Source: Planctomycetaceae bacterium
GTDB lineage: Bacteria; Planctomycetota; Planctomycetia; Pirellulales; Pirellulaceae
NCBI GenBank assembly: GCA_016794985.1
Contig: JAEUIQ010000027.1
Coordinates: 1 to 64,000 of the forward strand
Length of the DNA: 64,000 bases
Reading direction: 5' to 3'
Shown here in pieces: positions 54,315 to 63,795 of this stretch (positions within the stretch are counted from its first letter, which is position 1; every line of letters begins with the position of its first letter). Both the position numbers and the translations under genes were made by a program. The notes beneath the pieces are model-generated. The model did no database searches and was not told where the DNA came from. It was given only the letters and a program-made list of their open reading frames with translations.

Positions 54315-57300
54315 CTATAAACCCTGGATTCCGTTGGCCGTGCGTTTGGCATGTTGTTGGATCTCCTTAACCAATCGATCCAACTTTCCATACCATTCGG
54401 GACCACCCAAAGTCTTGTCCCGCTCATATTGATCCTTGACCGCCTTTAGCGCCGCCTCGATATATTTGACATCGCCATCGATCTTTCCGAATTGATAGCG
54501 ACAGGTGACCATCCCCAGCAATGCTTGGTAGAACGTGTTCTTATTCTTCGCATCCGAGATGGTCGCTTGGGCCAACTTTTGCCAACCCCACATCTCATTG
54601 TCCTTGCCTTTGTCTTGTCCCATCAGCGCGGTGCGGATGTGACCTCGTTCTTTGGACACAATTCCCCACTGTTGGTACAGTTCCGCCAATTCAATCTGCA
54701 CCAACGGGTTCTTGGGATTTGCCTTCAACAAGGTTGCTAATTGCTTGCTCGCCGGATCAAACTTGCCTTGCCCCCTCAGGGCCGCCGCCGACTTGACCTG
54801 GAACATCATTCGGAAGTTGGCGACGTCGGCTTCTTGGGCCTGGGCAGCCGTCAACTTAAGGGCCTGCTCATAACATCGAGCCGCGGTTTCGAACGTCTGT
54901 GTTTTCAGAGCCGTCTGCGATTCAGGCAGCGATTCCGCCATCCCTAACAACGTTTCCCCCAATATGGAAACCAATCGCCAATCGTCCGACGGTCCAATGA
55001 TCGGATCAAAGATCTTGACCGTGGCCGTCGTCAAATTCTGCCGTGCCGAATCGCTGATGTTGCCCGCAACCTGTTCGCGCAATTTTCTCAGGGTCAAAGA
55101 ATAATAAGACTGCAAAATCTGGACTGCCCGAGGATTATTTTGCAATCGTTGTTGCAATAACGACAACAAGGCCGCCACTCGATCGGTCGCCGCAGCCACG
55201 TCACCACTTTCACTCATCCGCCCCATATGCGCGATGACCGCGCTTTGAATCATGTTGGTCTGAACACTGACATCTGCCACCAATGGATCGCTCTGCTCGA
55301 TGCGAGACAATCCCGATAACGGCGGATTCTCTAGTAGTTGCAGCGTATCGGCATAACGCTGCTGGTCGTTAAAGACCTGGGCCAACGCGGCCGCTCCGAC
55401 GAAATGCAACGTCGTGACTTCCGCCGCCGCCTTGCCCAAGGCCGCAGTCAACCATTCTTGGGCCTTTTGGCGGAGCTCATCGCGCTGCTTGATTTGCTCG
55501 GGCGTCGCTCCTTCAATGCGATTGATGGCGTCGGCTTCCTGCAACGCCGCAATCCCCATGCGCAGCTCGGCCGTTGGTCGTCTGGGATTTTCCGCCGACA
55601 ACTGGCCCAATACTTCCTGGGCCGTCACAAAATTCTTGCGATCTAGTTCCGTCGTGATCAACATGAACGCCACATCGCCAGTTTCTTTTCGCTCTGGCCA
55701 AAGTTTCAAAACTTGCTGGCAAATGTGGACCATTTGACGTTGTTCGACTTCGACATCCGCCCCTTCCGCTTTCCGAGAGATTACCAAACGGCTCAAGGCT
55801 TGAGCGGCCAGGGCCGCCGCTTCGGCAGTACCCAATTCGTTGGGAAAACGATCCAGTAGGAACTGACCGATGAGCGCCGTCTCCAAATACTGACCTTTCA
55901 ACCAATACGCTTGGCATTGGTACAAGCGCGCCATATTCAAATCAACTCGGCGTGTTTCCGGACTGACCAATTCGAAACTACGATCCAACCAATTCAAAGC
56001 CGCATTGGCCTGAGCGGTGATTTCGTCTCGCAACGCTTGATTTTCGGGCAGTTGTGCGTCGCTTTCCGACAACTTGGACAATTGAGACTGTAGTTCGATG
56101 GCTTGCATCAAAATCTCCAGCGCAGCCTGTTTGGCCTCGCCAAACGTGCTCACCTCTTTCACGTTCTCTGCCGGCCCGCGCACGCCCCATCCTTTCAGCA
56201 ATTCACGTGCTTCGTCGCCAACAGGCGAGCTGAACTTCGACAACTGTCGTGCGATCTCCGTGCGTTTTCGCGACGAAACATTCGCGGCCGTGCGTTGCTC
56301 AGGAGTCGGGACATCCAATGATTCGGTGAAAACGGTCCGTTCGTGATGGGCCTTGGCCAGTGCCAACTTGATACGTTGGGCCAAGTCGCCGTTCAGGTCC
56401 GCATCGGTCAATTCCGCCGCAATTTTTTCCAATTGGGCTAATGCCAATTCGATTTTGAACGGTTGCTCGCGGAACCAAATTTCATAGCCCAACAGCACAA
56501 CTTCACGCTTCAACGGAAGATAATAGCTGGCTTCCAACAACAAGATGTCGTCGATCACCGGAGCCGCTTCTTGCCATTTACCCAACTGCATCAATGCTCG
56601 GACGCGATACATCTGAAAGTACGAATCATACGGAGGCCGAATCTTGTACTTGGTCGCGTGTTCGGCATTCTCCGTCACCAACTTTTCCATAAGCTGTTGG
56701 AACTCCGGGCTCGACTTCGCATAGGTCATCGCCACCCGATCTTGGTTCAACATCTTCGAAACCAAGTGATTCAAGAACCGGTTGGTGTTTTCTTCGAAGG
56801 TTGCTCGTCGAGCTGCATCCGTGCTTCGACGAGACTCCCGCAATTCCTCCAGCAAGAGTTCTGTCGCTTTTGTATGCGCTTCCACCGTTTTGGAAAGTTC
56901 CTTCCGAGCCTCTTCGGCATGGACCGGACTCTCGGCCAAGCGCTCCCACGGCAACTTGGATTGACGTCTTTGAAACTCGGCCAAGCCACCATGAATTTGT
57001 GTGATCAATTGAATCGCTTGCAACTTCCGATTCAAATCTGCCGAGTTCGCCACTTGTTGGTTCGCGATTTCCACCGCTTCACCCCAAGCTTGTTTCAATT
57101 CTTCCACGTTGTTCAAGGTCTTCGTCTTTTCAAACAAGACCTGGGCTCGACGAAAAGGAATTTCTGCTTTTAAGTCAGCCGCAACATTTGGATCGGCGGC
57201 TAACTTTTCCAAGTAATACTCCGCCGCGTCGTAAAAACCGCGCTCCCGAGCAGCTTGCAAGAACTGATCCACTCGTTCCGGAGTGACCTGCGCCAAGACG

Positions 57301-57440
57301 GGCTTCGTCCCCCAACACGCCAAACCCAGCACCCACCCCAGCATCAACCAAGCAAAGATGCCCCCCGGGCACTGGAACAAACCCAGTCCCGCTTTCGTAC
57401 GCGACTTACCGACGTCCGCAGATCCACCCGTGCGAACCAA
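54315..57440 (-). CDS. Very large secreted TPR-repeat protein
   Basis: About 1041 residues, almost all helical repeats, for example the VDQFLQAARERGFYDAAEYY unit right after the signal and many Ala/Leu/Tyr TPR-type units with Lys-rich turns to the C-terminus. The TTG at 57440 is a tentative start that gives a signal peptide (KSRTKAG n-region, IFAWLMLGWVLGLACWG core, cleavage near VLAQ). The frame is open further, to 57872, but that part lies over tandem DNA repeats and reads as repeat-encoded sequence. Fits a periplasmic TPR scaffold in the Exb cluster. The start needs experiment. Confidence 0.75.
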   Translation of the reverse strand: MVRTGGSADVGKSRTKAGLGLFQCPGGIFAWLMLGWVLGLACWGTKPVLAQVTPERVDQFLQAARERGFYDAAEYYLEKLAADPNVAADLKAEIPFRRAQVLFEKTKTLNNVEELKQAWGEAVEIANQQVANSADLNRKLQAIQLITQIHGGLAEFQRRQSKLPWERLAESPVHAEEARKELSKTVEAHTKATELLLEELRESRRSTDAARRATFEENTNRFLNHLVSKMLNQDRVAMTYAKSSPEFQQLMEKLVTENAEHATKYKIRPPYDSYFQMYRVRALMQLGKWQEAAPVIDDILLLEASYYLPLKREVVLLGYEIWFREQPFKIELALAQLEKIAAELTDADLNGDLAQRIKLALAKAHHERTVFTESLDVPTPEQRTAANVSSRKRTEIARQLSKFSSPVGDEARELLKGWGVRGPAENVKEVSTFGEAKQAALEILMQAIELQSQLSKLSESDAQLPENQALRDEITAQANAALNWLDRSFELVSPETRRVDLNMARLYQCQAYWLKGQYLETALIGQFLLDRFPNELGTAEAAALAAQALSRLVISRKAEGADVEVEQRQMVHICQQVLKLWPERKETGDVAFMLITTELDRKNFVTAQEVLGQLSAENPRRPTAELRMGIAALQEADAINRIEGATPEQIKQRDELRQKAQEWLTAALGKAAAEVTTLHFVGAAALAQVFNDQQRYADTLQLLENPPLSGLSRIEQSDPLVADVSVQTNMIQSAVIAHMGRMSESGDVAAATDRVAALLSLLQQRLQNNPRAVQILQSYYSLTLRKLREQVAGNISDSARQNLTTATVKIFDPIIGPSDDWRLVSILGETLLGMAESLPESQTALKTQTFETAARCYEQALKLTAAQAQEADVANFRMMFQVKSAAALRGQGKFDPASKQLATLLKANPKNPLVQIELAELYQQWGIVSKERGHIRTALMGQDKGKDNEMWGWQKLAQATISDAKNKNTFYQALLGMVTCRYQFGKIDGDVKYIEAALKAVKDQYERDKTLGGPEWYGKLDRLVKEIQQHAKRTANGIQGL

Positions 57441-57584
57441 CTCACTTGGGCCAAGTACTTTCGACAACCCAAAATTTACGCTTCGCGGCAATTTCCAACT
57501 CCTTGGCCGGCTCAACCGATTCGATCGTCGAGCGATACCCAATGCAATCGTTCGGCTTATTCCCAACTCGATCGTCCAGAACAT

Positions 57585-57648
57585 TCCGTGTTCAGAATAT
57601 CCCTTGTTCAGAACATCCCGTGTTTCGAACATCCCGTGTTGCGAACAT
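57585..57648. repeat. Four tandem 16-base repeats, with a degenerate ~24-base pair beside them
   Basis: The 16-base units at 57585-57600, 57601-57616, 57617-57632 and 57633-57648 follow CCCGTGTTCNGAACAT. Left of them, between about 57520 and 57570, two imperfect ~24-base units encode TIELGISR and TIALGIAR when read on the minus strand. They lie between the TPR gene's likely start and its divergent neighbour. Confidence 0.75.
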
Positions 57649-57952
57649 CTTATGTGCCAGTACCGACGAAACCAAGCCTGAGCCATCGACGGCAACGATC
57701 GACTCCGCGCCTGTGCCGAACGCCTATCGTTGCGTTCTGTCGGCATCCCTGGCGATTCGTTGCATCCGTCCTCGGAAAAGGCCGTTCTGGGCGACTGAGG
57801 CGGTTGCAAGAAGAATATCAATTCTATCGTCCGCGACGAAGTTTGGTACACTAGAAGTGGCAACTCTCCCACGTTTTTTGCGAACTACCCCCACTCAGTG
57901 GCCACAATGAGCGGGGACCACGATGAGCCCGCGTTCATGATTGAGGTACTTG

Positions 57953-59701
57953 ATGCCACCGTCCTCGTTTCGTTTCCTGAGCCCCGAATCGCCACGCCGA
58001 GCCCCTGATTACGGCTCTCGTTCCATGCAATTCAAACTCATGATGCTCGTGGGCTCGTTGTTTGCCGTCATCTGGTGCATGCAATATGCCGGGAGACCTG
58101 AAACCTGGAACTGGCTCGTGAAATTGGACGAAGCGGCGAAAGCCCGGAAGGACGCTGCGAATCGAACGAATCCCGGCAGCGAAACAGATTCCTCCCGGAA
58201 GTCAAACCTCGATCCATCGAGTGCGAATGCTGCCACGTCCCCCTCCGAGCGCCAATTCGCTCATGAGGCCGGTTCCCCGGATGGGGTTTGGCCAAACCCG
58301 TGGGCCAAACCCGACAGTCCAACTCCATTGCCCAGGTCGCTGGAAGGCGAATTTTGGCGAATTGCAATCGAACGACTCTCCGCCGACCAACGTTTTGCTT
58401 TTGTCGATGCAACCCATCAATGGGCAACTGACTTGGCCCCGGCGATTTCGCCGGACCCCGTTTTGCAATCCGCGTTACTTAAGTTATCCAACCTTCGCCA
58501 ACTGTTTGATCGGCAACTCAAATCGGCCATGGTGTTGGGCGACTTGCCAACCGCCGAACCGTCAAAATCAACAACCGATTCGCAACCGGGCATTTCCCAG
58601 GACCTGCCCACCGAACCGATTGCCGCCAATCCGACCGAAGCGAGCGACGGTGCTTCGACCGACTCGGAAGCAGACGAAGCCGACGGCGAACTTCCTGGCC
58701 TCAGCCCGACGGCGGTAACGCGAGCTTTATTCCAACTCCCAACTTCCATCGACGCCAACGCTGTCCAATCTCTGACCGACCATTCGCGATGGTTGGCAGG
58801 TTTTTGGGACCCTTTACTTCGTGCGGACCCAGACGCGTTGGTGACAAACGATGGCGTGGCCGACCGCTCCGTTCTGCTTTCGGAAGCCATCGCTAATCGA
58901 GATCATTGGCAATTGATTCGCACAAAGTTTGTCGAGCCACAACTGTTGGCGACCATCATTGACGGCAGTCGCCTAGGACGCCCAGAGGAACGCGCTGCTT
59001 GGTTGTCCTTCATTCAGCAAACTCGAGTCCGGGCAAATTCCAGCGTGACCGCCCTGTTGAATGGTTTCGAACCGCCCTCCCCTGCCGAAACGGTTACCCG
59101 CCAAAACCTCATGGGACAACCCGAGTTGTTTCGAGGCCAACGAGTCCAGGTTCGGGGCACGATTCGCCGCATCGAGTTGATTCGTCAATCAGATCCGATC
59201 GTAGCCAAGTCCATGAGCGCTCCAGAATATGCGGTGGTCTGGTTGCAGCCGTCGGTCAGTGGCCAAGGTCCGTACTGTATTTATTGCACAAACGATTCCG
59301 AGGTCGCCAAGTTGGCCGCGACCGCCCCCGACCCACGACGTCCCGCAAGGGTGGAAGGTTGGTTCTTCAAGCTGTATCCCTACACCGCCCAAAAAGGCCA
59401 AACCGCTGTCTGCCCGTTATTGATTACCGATAAACTCGAATTCACGGAGCCAACGGCAACAGCGCCGTCGGTAATGTTGAGCACCGGTCAGTGGGGAATG
59501 GTGATTGCCGGGATCTCGTTATTTGCCATTGGACTTGCAGCAGCCGGTTGGTATTCGACTCGTTATCGTTCGGCAAACCCTTTAGGTGCTCGAAAACGGG
59601 CTGCGACGCAGGTCGAGTGGCTAGAAAATCAAAAGATCCCTTCACCCAGCGAGACCTTACGAAACCTAGCGGCTGAAGAGAATCGAGGCGAACTCGCATG
59701 A
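57953..59701 (+). CDS. Membrane protein of unknown function with OB-like segment
   Basis: A 582-residue protein with a membrane segment near residue 27-43 (MLVGSLFAVIWCMQYAG), a long low-complexity Ser/Pro/Glu-rich region (~60-110 and ~195-235) and a second membrane segment at ~511-534 (TGQWGMVIAGISLFAIGLAAAGW). Between them (~375-500) is a beta-rich segment starting PELFRGQRVQVRGTI, which reads like an OB-fold. The ATG at 57953 has GAGG six bases upstream. It overlaps the next gene by 4 bases (ATGA), so the two are translated together. I do not recognise the family. Confidence 0.65.
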   Translation: MPPSSFRFLSPESPRRAPDYGSRSMQFKLMMLVGSLFAVIWCMQYAGRPETWNWLVKLDEAAKARKDAANRTNPGSETDSSRKSNLDPSSANAATSPSERQFAHEAGSPDGVWPNPWAKPDSPTPLPRSLEGEFWRIAIERLSADQRFAFVDATHQWATDLAPAISPDPVLQSALLKLSNLRQLFDRQLKSAMVLGDLPTAEPSKSTTDSQPGISQDLPTEPIAANPTEASDGASTDSEADEADGELPGLSPTAVTRALFQLPTSIDANAVQSLTDHSRWLAGFWDPLLRADPDALVTNDGVADRSVLLSEAIANRDHWQLIRTKFVEPQLLATIIDGSRLGRPEERAAWLSFIQQTRVRANSSVTALLNGFEPPSPAETVTRQNLMGQPELFRGQRVQVRGTIRRIELIRQSDPIVAKSMSAPEYAVVWLQPSVSGQGPYCIYCTNDSEVAKLAATAPDPRRPARVEGWFFKLYPYTAQKGQTAVCPLLITDKLEFTEPTATAPSVMLSTGQWGMVIAGISLFAIGLAAAGWYSTRYRSANPLGARKRAATQVEWLENQKIPSPSETLRNLAAEENRGELA

Positions 59702-61254
59702 TTGTGCTGCACCGGTTCTTGACCCGAACGAACTCTTGGCTGCTGGCGTGCGGACTAATGGCCTTGGCCTGTGGAATGCTGACCCAATCCGGGAGCGCGC
59801 AAGAGCAACTCGACGAGTCGCAACAGATGGCAGATCTATTGGGACTGGAACCAAGTGAATATGGATACTTGCGTTCCAACAATCCCTTATCGACCAATGA
59901 TGATTTTCTCCAGCTCGCCATCGCGCAGCTTGGTGAACGACCATTTCGCCGCTTGCCTGCGCAGACCGCCGTCACTGATTTCGAAGCAAAGTCGATGCGG
60001 GTCACCGGTTCCGTTGAGTGCTTGATTCGGCATCGGTTCAAAGCTCAGGCTCTCGGCGATGTTTCGCTGGACGGGGCAAAAGTTCCGAATGTCGGCGAAC
60101 CAACCGCCGCGTCGTTTTACGAATGCTTGATTCGCGTGGAGCCTTCTGATCGTGACGCATCCACTGGGCCGAGAACGGTGCGTGTGTTGACAGCGCACCT
60201 TCCGCCATTGTGGCAACACCTATCGTGGCAGCCTTCTACCAGTGGCGAAGCAGAATGGAAAACGGGGGACGTCGGCCTGCAGCTCCGCGCGTCGGCGGTG
60301 GTGATCAATTTGGGTCAAAAACAATGGGGTCGAAACCAAATAGCTTCGGGTGAATTGGACGGCGATTCGACGCCTGACGCTGCAAAAAATGAAACGACGG
60401 ACGAAAACTCGGAGCCGCGGATTCTGACCGGAATTGCCAAACGAATCGAATGGCCCGAGACTTCGAGTACCTCGATTGTGGAGCTTTTTCAGCGGAAGAA
60501 AATCGCTGGGGCCGCTTCGGTCAAAGACACCGACCAAACTTCGGCCACGTCGAGCAACCAGCACGACCAACAAACGGCCAATGCATGGATTGGGCTGGGA
60601 TCGGTGGGATTCGACTTGGGTCTGTGGGGTGCCGTCGCAAATGGTCAACGTCGGCCTTTGCAGCCCGGCGACAACGAACCTTTTTATCAGCTGCTTTCGG
60701 CCAGCCGCCATTCGCCCAGTGCCCCTGGGATCGCATTGCCGATTCGGGACCTGATTCGCGATCCCCAGAGTTGGGTTGGACATTCGTTTGCCATTCACGT
60801 CACCATCAAGCAGGTGACGAAAGTGCCCAGCGACTCCGACGATCGGGCCGCGCAACTTGGAATCAGCGAGTACTACTTATTGCATGGAGTGATTCCTCTG
60901 GAGCGACCGCTAAAACTGAAGTTTGATGGGCAAAAGCAAATCGAGTATCGACAGCATTTTCCGGTGGTGATTGCCACGCTGAAATTGCCGGACGGCGTGG
61001 CGGTTGGTGACGAATCGCGACTATGGGTGCAAGGCCAGGGTCGAATGTTCAAACTTTGGAGTTATCAGTCGCTACGAAGCCAAGAGGCCGGCGTCGATCA
61101 ATTTGCCCCGCTCTTGGTAGCCGGCGACTTGCGTTTGGCGGGTCCTCCGGTCGATACCTCTACTCCGTGGCCGATCAGCGGCTTACTGTTGATTCCTGTG
61201 GGGTTCGGCCTCCTGTTCTTGTTGGTGTTTGGACTTCGCGGACTTCGTCGATGA
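59698..61254 (+). CDS. Secreted/membrane protein of unknown function, partner of the preceding gene
   Basis: A 518-residue protein: a signal peptide (LLACGLMALACGMLTQSG, ending near SAQ), a long beta-rich periplasmic part with an OB-like segment around residues 355-460 (DPQSWVGHSFAIHVTIKQV), and one C-terminal membrane helix (ISGLLLIPVGFGLLFLLVFG). The segment resembles the one in the preceding protein, so the two may be distant relatives acting together. The start overlaps the preceding stop (ATGA). Confidence 0.65.
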   Translation: MIVLHRFLTRTNSWLLACGLMALACGMLTQSGSAQEQLDESQQMADLLGLEPSEYGYLRSNNPLSTNDDFLQLAIAQLGERPFRRLPAQTAVTDFEAKSMRVTGSVECLIRHRFKAQALGDVSLDGAKVPNVGEPTAASFYECLIRVEPSDRDASTGPRTVRVLTAHLPPLWQHLSWQPSTSGEAEWKTGDVGLQLRASAVVINLGQKQWGRNQIASGELDGDSTPDAAKNETTDENSEPRILTGIAKRIEWPETSSTSIVELFQRKKIAGAASVKDTDQTSATSSNQHDQQTANAWIGLGSVGFDLGLWGAVANGQRRPLQPGDNEPFYQLLSASRHSPSAPGIALPIRDLIRDPQSWVGHSFAIHVTIKQVTKVPSDSDDRAAQLGISEYYLLHGVIPLERPLKLKFDGQKQIEYRQHFPVVIATLKLPDGVAVGDESRLWVQGQGRMFKLWSYQSLRSQEAGVDQFAPLLVAGDLRLAGPPVDTSTPWPISGLLLIPVGFGLLFLLVFGLRGLRR

Positions 61255-61365
61255 ACCGGAACTGTCACCTTATAGCCTGGCGGACCTTGTCCTATAATTC
61301 GTCGGCGTTGGTTGGGTGCGAATGGCAAAAGTAGCCGGCCGCAAACCAATGAGTCGACGAATTGA

Positions 61366-62346
<981 letters not shown>

Positions 62347-62364
62347 CCCGACCGTCCCCCGATT

Positions 62365-62726
62365 GTCGTGGACCGCAAAGTCGTCGACCCCAATGTCGTC
62401 GACCCCAATGTCGTGGACCCCAATGTCGTGGACCGCAATGTCGTGGACCGTTCCCACGGTCCAATTCATTGCCCTAGCCCGTTCCCACAGCCCTGGTTGT
62501 TTGTCGTGGACCCCAATGTCGTGGACCCCAATGTCGTGGACCCCAATGTCGTGGACCGTTCCCACGGTCCAATTCACTGCCCTAGCCCGTTCCCACAGCC
62601 CTGGCTGTTTGTCGCGGACCCCAATGTCGTGGACCCCAATGTCGTGGACCGTTCCCACGGTCCAATTCATTGCCCTAGCCCGTCCCACAGCCCTGGCTGT
62701 TTGTCGTGGACCGTTCCCACGGTCCA
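62365..62726. repeat. Two-level tandem repeat: 15-base units grouped 5, 3, 2 and 0, each group closed by a ~63-base hairpin unit
   Basis: The 15-base unit GTCGTGGACCCCAAT is repeated in tandem. Five copies (62365-62439) precede a 63-base unit (62440-62502), three copies (62503-62547) precede a second (62548-62610), two (62611-62640) precede a third 62-base unit (62641-62702), and a truncated unit (62703-62726) ends the array. Each long unit starts with the same GTCGTGGACC and contains an 8-bp perfect stem TGGACCGT/ACGGTCCA with loop TCCC. The array starts 18 bases after the mdh stop. As 15 and 63 are multiples of three, the DNA stays open in several frames; no gene is inferred. Confidence 0.95.
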
Positions 62727-62753
62727 CTTCCGTATTTCCCTAACCCCCGAAAA

Positions 62754-62777
62754 ACTGCCACTTGACAACTTGGCAGT
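62754..62777. other. 7-bp inverted repeat after the array
   Basis: ACTGCCA (62754-62760) pairs with TGGCAGT (62771-62777) across a 10-base loop, flanked by C and G runs. TTGACA (62762-62767) is inside the loop and could be a -35 for rplX, but no good -10 follows. Confidence 0.4.
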
Positions 62778-62951
62778 GGTTGGGGATCATACCCGACCGG
62801 ATTTTAACCAGCGGCTGCGGTAGCGCAGGGCCCTGGCTGGTAGCGTTGGGTTCCGAATTCTTTCGATCCGGGGCGTGTTTTGGTCAGACTTCAGGCCGTT
62901 TTCGGCCGGAAGCGTTATTTCGAGCGATTTTGATTTGCAGCGAGTTTCGTA

Positions 62952-63299
62952 ATGAAGATTCACACTGGCGATACTGTTAAAGTTATTTGCGGCGAAGGTG
63001 CTGGAAAAGTTGCCCGAGTCTCGTCTGTCAATCATGAGACTGGCCGAATCGTCGTGGAAGGTGTGAACATGGTATACAAGCATGTTCGCAAGAGCCAACG
63101 TAATCCTCAGGGTGGTCGGTTGCACATGGAAATGCCGATCGACGCATCCAACGTGATGGTCGTCTGCCCTCAAACTCGCAAGCCGACGCGAATTGGTTTC
63201 CGTTATTTGGCCGACGGTTCGAAGGAACGGTACGCCAAGGTAAGCGGCGTCTCGCTAGGCATCATCTCCCCACCTCGCAAAGCCTACGCCAAAAGCTAG
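62952..63299 (+). CDS. rplX: Ribosomal protein L24
   Basis: A 115-residue large-subunit protein that initiates assembly by binding 23S rRNA. It starts with the KOW motif (KIHTGDTVKVICGEGAGKVARV) and shows the usual VEGVNMVYKHVRKSQ stretch (~37-51), and the C-terminal KPTRIGFRYLADGSKERYAK. It has no ribosomal genes beside it: the usual rplN-rplX-rplE order of the spc operon is absent, and mdh and an unknown gene are its neighbours. A GGCCG-TTTT-CGGCC hairpin (62894-62907) lies in its leader. Confidence 0.93.
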   Translation: MKIHTGDTVKVICGEGAGKVARVSSVNHETGRIVVEGVNMVYKHVRKSQRNPQGGRLHMEMPIDASNVMVVCPQTRKPTRIGFRYLADGSKERYAKVSGVSLGIISPPRKAYAKS

Positions 63300-63795
63300 T
63301 TAGCGTTGGCCTCTTACTCTTATGACGATGGTCGTGAACGTTTTGCCGAGAATAAAAGCGGTGGACGATTCTCTATAGTAGCAGGGCTTGGGCATTAAAC
63401 GGCAGGAGCTAAGCCTTGGGTGGGTCGGGAGCCAAGGCGCCCCTGCGAAGCCCCTTGACCAGTACCACTCCGCGTTAGCTCTGCCACTAGGCAAGGCCGA
63501 CATCGCTCCCTGTTTTATCACTCCCAGTAGAACAGCCCCACAATTCACTCTGCGGCAGCTCTGCCGACCGATGACGAGAAGACACCGTATCAGTCGCCCC
63601 ACATGAACGGGACCGTAGAAACGGTCCATAACAATTGGTCCACACGCGCTACCATTCGTGGTGTGGCCGACAATCTCGCTAAAAAAAGCGATTTCTTACA
63701 CTCCAACGCCCCAAATCGACAAAGCCGGAAACTTGACGGGTTCAAGAGCGTCGCTCTAACATGAATTCGCACCCCCTTTTTCGAAAGAAGCGTTT
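63300..63795. other. Intergenic stretch with hairpins and a promoter candidate
   Basis: No gene is supported in the ~500 bases after rplX. It holds GCCTTGG/CCAAGGC (63413-63438, 12-base loop) and GGACCGT/ACGGTCC (63610-63627, loop AGAA), the second being the same stem as in the tandem repeat before rplX. A promoter lies at its right end. Confidence 0.55.
63733..63762 (+). promoter_or_regulatory. Candidate promoter of the truncated gene at 63796
   Basis: TTGACG (63733-63738, 5 of 6 bases) and TAACAT (63757-63762, 4 of 6) with 18-base spacing, 33 bases before the ATG at 63796. Confidence 0.45.

Noticed and set aside
63300-63629. A 109-codon minus-strand frame after rplX
   Set aside because: It overlaps hairpins and a promoter region, and its translation is Arg/Cys-rich without any protein-like pattern.
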